This document shows positions 55,602-64,000 of a stretch of DNA of 64,000 nucleotides, piece by piece. The notes under the pieces are model-generated. The model was not told the DNA's origin. It did no database searches and saw nothing but the letters and a program-made list of their open reading frames with translations. Each line of letters opens with the position of its first letter. Position 1 is the stretch's first letter. Origin of the DNA: Leptospira kirschneri serovar Cynopteri str. 3522 CT (lineage in GTDB: Bacteria; Spirochaetota; Leptospiria; Leptospirales; Leptospiraceae); the NCBI RefSeq assembly GCF_000243695.2, contig NZ_AHMN02000008.1, positions 143,501 through 207,500 of the forward strand, written 5' to 3'. A program made the translations under genes and the position numbers.

Positions 55602-56213
55602 ATGTCTGTCTCTTCTATTTTTTTTTATGGATTTTTGATTTTTTTGTTAGGTGGATGTTCTCCTATCAAAGAAGAACTTCCTTACTTTTCCTCTCATTTA
55701 GAATGTTCTAAAGAAGACATTCCTCTTTTTATTCAACCCGCCCAAGACGTTGAAACTGGAAACCGTTTAGAAGTGATTTATTGTAGTAAGATGGAAACTC
55801 TTTTAGTAAAAAAAATTGAACTGAGTCTTGTTTTTCAAGACGAAAGACATCCATCGATTTGGAAAGATAAAATCTATCGAATTTATAGAGGTTTTAAATA
55901 CGGAAGACATAAGGATATTGAAACACTTCTTCTCGAATTTTCAAAAAAGGGAGAACTACTCAATATCCATCTCAAAAACGTTTATTCAGGAGAACAAAGA
56001 TTTACAGCAGATCCAGTACGTCATTTTGATTCCGTTTTAAAATCAGAACAAATTATGAAAGATGAAGGGAAACCAGTTTTATTTATCAATACTTGGAATC
56101 ATATGCTCTCGGAAATGAATATGAATCCGGAACTTTCCGAAAAAAAATTAAATTCTATAGAACTCCGAACCGGAAGCAGAGAAAAATTAGACTCCTTCTA
56201 TTTAGAAAAATAA
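55602..56213 (+). CDS. Putative lipoprotein
   Basis: A 203-aa protein whose signal peptide ([19 protein letters not shown]) ends in a lipobox-like LLGGC, so Cys19 is the probable lipidation site. Leptospiral lipoboxes tolerate such variation. The mature part is polar ([40 protein letters not shown]). Two Cys occur after the first. It has no recognised domain. It is monocistronic and preceded by the hairpin-rich spacer. Confidence 0.75.
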   Translation: MSVSSIFFYGFLIFLLGGCSPIKEELPYFSSHLECSKEDIPLFIQPAQDVETGNRLEVIYCSKMETLLVKKIELSLVFQDERHPSIWKDKIYRIYRGFKYGRHKDIETLLLEFSKKGELLNIHLKNVYSGEQRFTADPVRHFDSVLKSEQIMKDEGKPVLFINTWNHMLSEMNMNPELSEKKLNSIELRTGSREKLDSFYLEK

Positions 56214-56565
56214 GATTGGCTTTTCCAAATTCCTTCGACTGAACTAAATTTAATAAATGCCTTAGTCAAATCCTGGCCGCTCATCTTTTCTATACAAAGA
56301 ACATATCTAGAACGCGATCCGTAGAGAGCGTTCTGCTGAGTTTCAAACGCGATCCTGCAGAGCGACCCTTAGGGAGCGATGCATTGAGTTTCAAGAAAGC
56401 GTTGTGCTTTAGTTATTCTGATTCTAAAACCCTATTCAATTTGTGGGGTTGGTTATGGTAGAGAGCGTTCTGCTTTAGTCCATTCAATTACTCGATAATA
56501 AAAAACTTTTCCGTGTGATTATAGACAAAATACTGGGAAAATCGAAAATACCAAGAGGCCTATAT
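56214..56565. repeat. Spacer with clustered GAGAGCGTT.TGCTTTAG repeat units
   Basis: Between the lipoprotein and the MaoC gene. Units: AACGCGATCCGTAGAGAGCG followed by TTCTGCTGAG at about 56311-56340; AAACGCGATCCTGCAGAGCG at 56345-56364; AAGCGTTGTGCTTTAG at 56397-56412; GAGAGCGTTCTGCTTTAG at 56461-56478. The same motif appears inverted at about 11650-11667 and 29209-29228 within the dispersed element. No coding content. Confidence 0.7.
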
Positions 56566-57744
<1,179 letters not shown>

Positions 57745-57798
57745 TTCTTTTAAAATCAAAAGGTAAACTTTCTAGAATTTGAAATATCGATCCAATAT

Positions 57799-57847
57799 AA
57801 GAGCGTTGACAAAGTAAATTTGAACTTACAGTCAACAGCTCTTTTTT
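57799..57847 (+). terminator. Intrinsic terminator after the MaoC gene
   Basis: AAGAGCGTTGAC at 57799-57810 pairs with GTCAACAGCTCTT at 57831-57843, with one bulged base, around a 20-nt loop, followed by a T-run (57842-57847). It lies 55 nt after the MaoC stop. On the other strand it would also serve the convergent gene ending at 57885 less well, since that strand has only a short A/T context. Confidence 0.75.
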
Positions 57848-57884
57848 CTAATTTGACGTTAAGGGCTTATTCTTCTCAATTCAA

Positions 57885-59801
57885 TCATTGCAGAATACAT
57901 CTACCTTCTAAACACTGATTTACAAGTGAGCTGGTTGGATATTCCCCTGTTCCTCTTCTATCCTCCCCTTCTCCAGTGCAATTTCTGTTAGAAATCATAA
58001 AATCAAAAGAGTTTTGATAAGATCCTACCAACTGTATTGTTATAAGTCTTATAAGAGCCCTATCTGGTCTTCCTAATCGATTATCAACTATCTGGATCGG
58101 ATCTGTAGAGGGTGTTAAAGATTGTCTGTAAAAGCTAAGTGACGCAGAGATTAAGCTAGTTCGCATTACTACTAATCCTTGAGAAGTCCTAAGAATGGTA
58201 GCCGCATGCCAACCTAAAGTTCCATCTGGACGTCTCCTTCCCAGTATCGCAATCCAAAGGCTCCCATGGGAAGAATCGATGAGTGAACTAACGTGCGATA
58301 ATATCTCAGAACGAGTAGTGAATTCAGCAGAGATAGCCCAATTGTACTGAGGTAGAATAGTTCTAGCAGATGCAAATGTAACTAGTCTGTTTCTGTTGTC
58401 GGCAGGAACAACATTAATGGAATGATACGTTCTCGGTATATCCGTCAACAATCTATCCAAGAACGGATAACGTTGTCTAAACGAGATAAAAGGATCAGTA
58501 TTTGGAGCTGTATCGAAAAAATATCCACCACTCTGAAGAGGCTCTTGAGAATGATATTCCTGAAGTTCAGCTAACATTTGAAAAGCCTGAAGTGTACAAA
58601 TACCACATATCCCACTTCCCTGGGTCGTATTTACAGTTGAAATTGCTATTTGATAAAGTCTCCGAATCCATGCCTCGGATAATTGAAAGTCTGGCGGTAA
58701 GGTTCTGACTATTCTTTTATGCCCTAAACTTACGTGATTACCTGCTGGACAATACTGTGTCGTCTTACCCAGATTAGACGACACATAACGCGTCCAATTC
58801 AGTAAGTCTTTAGTAACTACAAACAAAGAAGTGGGACTATTCCGAGTATCCGTTTTCACAAAACCAGGTTTGGCTGTATAAGCAACACCCCAATTGGATC
58901 CATATCTAGTAACTCTCAAAATATTACCTTGATAATCCGTGATGATCCCTCCTTGATCTGTTCCAAAAGACACGTTCCAAAAAGCTGAATTCTCCTTACT
59001 GATCACTGCGTCACTACACAATGCCCAAGTCACCCAATTCCAATTCGATCTTCCCACGTTAGAATACATACAATATAAAGATCCGCTAATAGAATTGTAT
59101 TGAGCAATATGACCACTTTCAGGATTGTAGTAGAGAAGAGTTGTATTTTTATCGGAACTTCCCCTACGAATAAAATAACGTTCATTTCCCTCAGTAGTTT
59201 GCAAATCCCAAGCGATAGAAGTTTGAATACTGATGTTTCCGGGAGTAGCCACGGTCTCCACCCAGTCATTCATTGAAGAATCCAAAGTATGATTATAGTT
59301 ATCACCAGAATTTCTAGAGATATAGCCGTACCAATTTATATCCTTCAATCGATAGTTCCCATCTACTGTCCAAAAAGCGTTTTCTTGTATAATCCATCTT
59401 TGCAGAGGATCATTGATTGTACAAGGTCTAAGGTGAACATAGTCCCAGATTTGTTCTGCTTTAATTACTTTTTCTGGAGCAGTAATACACAACCACGTAT
59501 TATTGATGTTATACGAAATTCTTTGAAATACATCATATCTTGCATTCATAACGTGTTGTTCCGAGCACTGTTCAACTATAATGTAACTTTCACCTCCGCT
59601 AAAAATAGGACCGTAACAGAACTTTACACCGTCATGAATAACGACCTTGATCGCTTTATCTTTTGGTGGATCAGTAGGTTTTTGAACAATTGAACCAGTA
59701 ACACCCGATGGAATAGGTGTAAATGCAGGATTCACTCCATAAGAGTAGTCAACTCTAATAAAAACGAACAAAACTAACAGTGACACTTTCCATTTACGCA
59801 T
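57885..59801 (-). CDS. Virulence-modifying (VM) protein, PF07598/DUF1561 family
   Basis: A 638-aa exported protein of the leptospiral PF07598 (DUF1561) family. The signal peptide is at 1-22 ([17 protein letters not shown]). Two ricin-B-like lectin regions follow: about 50-180, with [17 protein letters not shown] and a QxW-type [14 protein letters not shown], and about 200-330, with [20 protein letters not shown]. The C-terminal toxin region is about 350-638, with [40 protein letters not shown] and [20 protein letters not shown]. Published members are AB-like genotoxins/cytotoxins of pathogenic species. Length is that of a complete member. AAGGAAAG precedes the ATG. It is monocistronic and AT-flanked. 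Confidence 0.9.
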   Translation of the reverse strand: MRKWKVSLLVLFVFIRVDYSYGVNPAFTPIPSGVTGSIVQKPTDPPKDKAIKVVIHDGVKFCYGPIFSGGESYIIVEQCSEQHVMNARYDVFQRISYNINNTWLCITAPEKVIKAEQIWDYVHLRPCTINDPLQRWIIQENAFWTVDGNYRLKDINWYGYISRNSGDNYNHTLDSSMNDWVETVATPGNISIQTSIAWDLQTTEGNERYFIRRGSSDKNTTLLYYNPESGHIAQYNSISGSLYCMYSNVGRSNWNWVTWALCSDAVISKENSAFWNVSFGTDQGGIITDYQGNILRVTRYGSNWGVAYTAKPGFVKTDTRNSPTSLFVVTKDLLNWTRYVSSNLGKTTQYCPAGNHVSLGHKRIVRTLPPDFQLSEAWIRRLYQIAISTVNTTQGSGICGICTLQAFQMLAELQEYHSQEPLQSGGYFFDTAPNTDPFISFRQRYPFLDRLLTDIPRTYHSINVVPADNRNRLVTFASARTILPQYNWAISAEFTTRSEILSHVSSLIDSSHGSLWIAILGRRRPDGTLGWHAATILRTSQGLVVMRTSLISASLSFYRQSLTPSTDPIQIVDNRLGRPDRALIRLITIQLVGSYQNSFDFMISNRNCTGEGEDRRGTGEYPTSSLVNQCLEGRCILQ

Positions 59802-60070
59802 TTTTCTTTCCTTTTGTAAAATTAAATAAAATTCTCGTTATTTAGTACATTCTAATGATCTGATAAATTATTTATTCTAGACTTAAATTTTAATTATATT
59901 AAAATTCTAATTCGTATTTTTTCTAAATTCCGAAAGTCAATTTATTATTTTCACGTGGGTTCGGCGTAAGAAATGTAATATGATTTTTAATCTTACGAAT
60001 TAAAATAGACAATTCGCTTAAAATATAGTATCCATGTTTTAATATTCTTTTTCAAACAATTAGGTAACCT

Positions 60071-60854
60071 ATGAAACGAATCGTATTCAAAAAGAAACAT
60101 GTATTGGAATGGGAAAACGTTCCCGAACCAAAAATCCAAGTAGTCAAACCAATCGCGGTTTCGCGTTGTGATCTAGATCTTCCGATAGTAAACGGCTACA
60201 CTCTATTTAGACCGGGAATTCCGATCGGTCACGAGTTTGTAGGAACAATCGAAGAAACGAGCCTAGAAATCGCAAATCAATATCCGAAAGGAACCAAGGT
60301 AATCATTCCGTTTCAAATTTCCTGTGGAATTTGTCCGGATTGTACAACAGGACGTTCCAAGGCTTGCACTTCGATCCCTTACGCGAGTCATTACGGAATG
60401 GGACCTTCCGCAAAAGAATTCGGCGGAGCCTTGTCAGAAAAAATTTGGATTCCATAGTTTTGTATTTGGATAACGATTCGGAAAGACTTAAAATTGCGGA
60501 AAATCTAGGCGCCATTGCGGTTCCGTATTCCATTCTTCCCAAAGCCTGGGAAAGAAAATTTCCCTTAATCACGAATTAAATGAAGGAATGGATTTCGCAT
60601 TAAAATCTCTTTCTACGGAAGGTATCTACGGTTCTGCGTCTATCTTCTGGACAAATCAATTAGAAATTTCTTATTTAGATTTATATAATACTAGAGCAAC
60701 CTTGAAGATCGGAAGAGTAGACTCGAGAGAACATATTTCATATATTTTAAAAAAGATCGAACCCGAAAAAATCGTGACTAAAATCTGTTCTTTCGAAGAA
60801 GCAGTCGAAGCCTGGCTCGAACCGGCAATAAAACTCGTCGTAAAAATAGATTGA
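60071..60854 (+). pseudogene. Zinc-dependent alcohol dehydrogenase, decayed
   Basis: The first frame (60071-60457) is the catalytic N-terminal domain of an MDR-type dehydrogenase: AVSRCDLDL, PIGHEFVGTIEET and the structural zinc loop CGICPDCTTGRSKAC, then GALSEKIWIP. The nucleotide-binding domain follows in pieces: ERLKIAENLGAIAVP (about 60480-60525) after a deletion that removed its GxGxxG start, then after a frameshift near 60570 GMDFALKSLSTEGIYGSASI and EPEKIVTKICSFEEAVEAW to the stop at 60854. At least one deletion and one frameshift make a functional product very unlikely. Confidence 0.85.
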
Positions 60855-61338
60855 ATCACATTCTAATTTCTGAATCAACCTAAACTACCACTCCACAAGA
60901 GTCCGCTTTTTTTTAGTTCTTCTATGTAGAATGAATGGATTTGGCTCCAGTGAAATAACACGAAACTTTGCAAATCTATTCTTATGAAAAACTTGTAATA
61001 GTTCCTACAAAAAATTACTGTCGGTAATCTACTTTAACGTGAGCAGGGTGTAAGAAAAAATTTTTTAAAAGTAGTAGTTCCTACAATTTTAGAATTTATT
61101 CATAAAATCGTGATTTGTGAGAGTTCCCACATGATTTTACATACAAGCCCACTGCGCCAGACTCAATTGTTATAAGCTTCTATTTTATAAATTGTGGTAG
61201 TTCCCACATCTAAAAAATCAATCTATAAAGTTCAGATTTCAACTTTTTTTAGAATCATAGGTTTCTTACGCGAATTTACGTTGAATGGGATTTACTTGAT
61301 TTCACGAAAAAAGTTTTGTCGGAATTCAAAATAGATTT
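60855..61338. repeat. Spacer with four units of the TGTGGGAACTC repeat family
   Basis: No gene in 484 bases. Repeat units (mostly in the TAGTTCCTACA / GAGTTCCCACA orientation) lie near 60995-61010, 61071-61090, 61114-61131 and 61193-61208. The latter half also has the TAACGTGAG and TTACGCGAATTTACG fragments that recur in other spacers. No terminator for clpS is obvious. Confidence 0.6.
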
Positions 61339-61659
61339 TTATCTTTCCAAGGTGGCACTCATGGAACCTTTAGAATTGGACATTCTAGGATCGGCTCCAT
61401 AATTTAAGATCCTCTCTTGGACGTGTTCTGCGTGTTCCAACTCTCCCGAAAAAACGACGGTTCTTTTTTCTTTATCTACTTGAACCGCATGCAGAAATGC
61501 CTTTTCTACAGTCATCATACAGATTTCAACGAGCATCTCAATTACATATTCGTAAGTATGTTCATTGTCGTCCCAAAGCACGACTCTCCAAGGCCCTCCC
61601 GTTGATTTCGTGGACTCCTTAGTAATTTCATTTAGGTCTGGAGTTTGTGTACTCGCCAT
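61339..61659 (-). CDS. clpS: ClpS, adaptor for ClpA/ClpC protease
   Basis: A 106-aa N-end-rule adaptor. The core has WRVVLWDDNEHTYEYVIEML near 24-43, where DDN.HT forms the N-degron pocket, then VEKAFLHAVQVDKEKRTVVF with the conserved H in the A..H..G-like position, and GELEHAEHVQERI. The N-terminal extension (TQTPDLNEITKESTKSTGG) is the flexible tail. clpA is not next to it in the window. It follows the transketolase half by about 110 nt. Confidence 0.93.
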   Translation of the reverse strand: MASTQTPDLNEITKESTKSTGGPWRVVLWDDNEHTYEYVIEMLVEICMMTVEKAFLHAVQVDKEKRTVVFSGELEHAEHVQERILNYGADPRMSNSKGSMSATLER

Positions 61660-61770
61660 CTCGCCAAAAATCTTACCAAGAAATAAGTGTAAGAAAAATT
61701 TCTTTTCTCATGAAAACCTTCGCCCTTTGAAAAAGATGAAACGAAATTTCATATCCACTGATCTAGAATT

Positions 61771-62733
61771 TTATTTCTTGAGAGTCTTCGCCTTCTTCAC
61801 TGTTTCAACGATATTTTTAGAACGAAGACCAAAATAATCTAAAAGTTCCTTCCAAGTTCCGGACTTTCCAAACTGATCTTTCATACCCACCTTTAAAACG
61901 TGAACCGGATATTCTTCCGATAAAAACTCGCTGACTGCAGAACCAAGTCCACCGACCACGTTATGCTCCTCGCAAGTAACTACTACCCCACATTCTTTTG
62001 CGTATTTTAAAATCGTTTCCTTATCGATCGGTTTGATCGTGGCCATATTCAAAAGGGTCACTTGAATCCCTTCCTTGGATAATTCTTCCGATGCTTTGAT
62101 CGCCTCGTTTACAAGAACTCCATTGGCGATGATGAGCACATCCTTACCTTCTCTCATCACTTCCGCTTCTCCAATTTGAAACTTATAATTTTCTCTTTCG
62201 ATTACAGGAACATTCGGACGTCCTACTCGAACATAAACCGGACCTTTATAATCAGCGATTGTATGAATTATCTGTTTGCATTCGTTGTAGTCAGAAGGAC
62301 AGATCACGGTCATTTCAGGAATGACCCTCATAATTGCAAAGTCCTCGATACATTGATGAGAAGCCCCGTCCTCACCAACTGTAATTCCTCCATGAGAAGC
62401 GACTAGCTTTACGTTTAAAAACGGATAAACCACGCTATTACGAACAATTTCCCAAGCTCTTCCGGAAAGAAACATCGCAAAAGAAGAAGCAAATGGAACG
62501 AGTCCAGAAAGCGCCAGACCAGCTGCATGACCAACTAAGTTCTGTTCGGCGACACCTACATTAAAAAAACGATCCGGAAAAGCTTTTGCAAACTTATTTG
62601 TTTTTGTAGATCCAGAAAGATCTGCATCTAAAACGACCACATCCGGACGAGAAGCACCTAATTCATGCAGCGCGTCTCCATAACCGTCACGAGTAGCTTT
62701 TTCAGTCGCAGTCGATGTGTTTGGAGCTCCCAT
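61771..62733 (-). CDS. Transketolase, C-terminal half (split enzyme)
   Basis: A 320-aa protein equal to the pyrimidine-binding and C-terminal domains of transketolase: [40 protein letters not shown] (catalytic Glu for thiamine), [20 protein letters not shown] (catalytic His) and [20 protein letters not shown]. The N-terminal half, which binds the diphosphate of ThDP, is a separate protein in split systems and is not in this window. It starts 7 nt after the metK stop, so it is probably co-transcribed with metK. The pair would act in the pentose phosphate pathway. Confidence 0.92.
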   Translation of the reverse strand: MGAPNTSTATEKATRDGYGDALHELGASRPDVVVLDADLSGSTKTNKFAKAFPDRFFNVGVAEQNLVGHAAGLALSGLVPFASSFAMFLSGRAWEIVRNSVVYPFLNVKLVASHGGITVGEDGASHQCIEDFAIMRVIPEMTVICPSDYNECKQIIHTIADYKGPVYVRVGRPNVPVIERENYKFQIGEAEVMREGKDVLIIANGVLVNEAIKASEELSKEGIQVTLLNMATIKPIDKETILKYAKECGVVVTCEEHNVVGGLGSAVSEFLSEEYPVHVLKVGMKDQFGKSGTWKELLDYFGLRSKNIVETVKKAKTLKK

Positions 62734-62740
62734 TTTTATC

Positions 62741-63901
<1,161 letters not shown>

Positions 63902-64000
63902 CTGTTTTTCCTGATAGGTGAAAATTAACGGGGAAGTTCCCGTTCTGATCCCAAAAACCTACGGATTGCCTTGGTGTCAAGAAGATCCAAACTATGTTCC

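Noticed and set aside
58502..59693. ORFs on the + strand (68 and 134 aa) within the VM protein gene
   Set aside because: They are antisense to a complete, well-supported gene and have no family signature.
63902..64000. SAM riboswitch upstream of metK
   Set aside because: Only 99 bases are visible and no kink-turn or conserved SAM-I/SAM-II core is seen.

Overview
The window is about 36% G+C and fits a chromosomal segment of a pathogenic Leptospira (spirochaete). Four things point there: a large spirochaete-type flagellar operon with FlbB- and FliY-type proteins; a full-length PF07598 (DUF1561, 'virulence-modifying') exported protein, a family essentially confined to pathogenic leptospires; many AT-rich spacers carrying repeats and dead transposases; and Leptospira-type hypothetical proteins. 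Species cannot be fixed from the sequence alone.

Layout. 1-1227: 3' end of a chemoreceptor and a small hypothetical. 1610-3613 (-): a protein with an XPB/Ssl2-type helicase-associated domain. 3785-11530 (+): a tightly packed run, UbiB-like kinase, FeoA, FeoB, LTA-synthase-like sulfatase-fold membrane enzyme, NeuB-like synthase and an M23 peptidase with a discoidin domain (ferrous iron import plus envelope work). 11531-15880: spacers with repeats, a saccharopine-dehydrogenase-like oxidoreductase and two hypotheticals. 15881-24994: the flagellar export/MS-ring genes, split into two divergent halves (fliF-fliG-fliH leftward; fliI-fliJ-small ORF-flbB rightward) around 2.4 kb of remnants. 25087-29480: an accessory zone with a broken gene carrying a MITE, a propeller-like hypothetical, an MntA/HepT toxin-antitoxin pair with a nonsense mutation in HepT, and an IS3 transposase pseudogene.

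29481-45575 (-): about 16 kb, one probable transcription unit: fliY-fliO-fliP-fliQ-fliR-flhB-flhA-flhF-flhG-hyp-fliA-fapA-like-hyp-hyp-remA-like-gmk, with many 1-4 nt stop/start overlaps. It supplies the switch protein, the export gate, the SRP-like GTPase/MinD-like pair that sets flagellar number and place, and the flagellar sigma factor. flhB carries an abnormal ~370-codon N-terminal extension built partly from a 37-bp tandem array, and gmk appears to start at CTG.

46094-57744: a DUF971 protein, a fused AGCS-type transporter-phosphatidylserine decarboxylase, an outer-membrane-type protein, lipid/oxidoreductase genes, a GST, an M3 oligopeptidase, a lipoprotein and a double MaoC-domain hydratase. 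57885-59801 (-): the virulence-modifying protein. 60071-60854: a decayed zinc alcohol dehydrogenase. 61339-63901 (-): clpS, the C-terminal half of a split transketolase, and metK.

The spacers share several repeat families: a 102-103 bp MITE with TA-flanked inverted termini (three copies), a ~250-bp element in inverted orientation at 15.5 and 29.2 kb, a GAGAGCGTT.TGCTTTAG motif, and a quasi-palindromic TGTGGGAACTC unit that is scattered singly but tandem (11 units) inside flhB.
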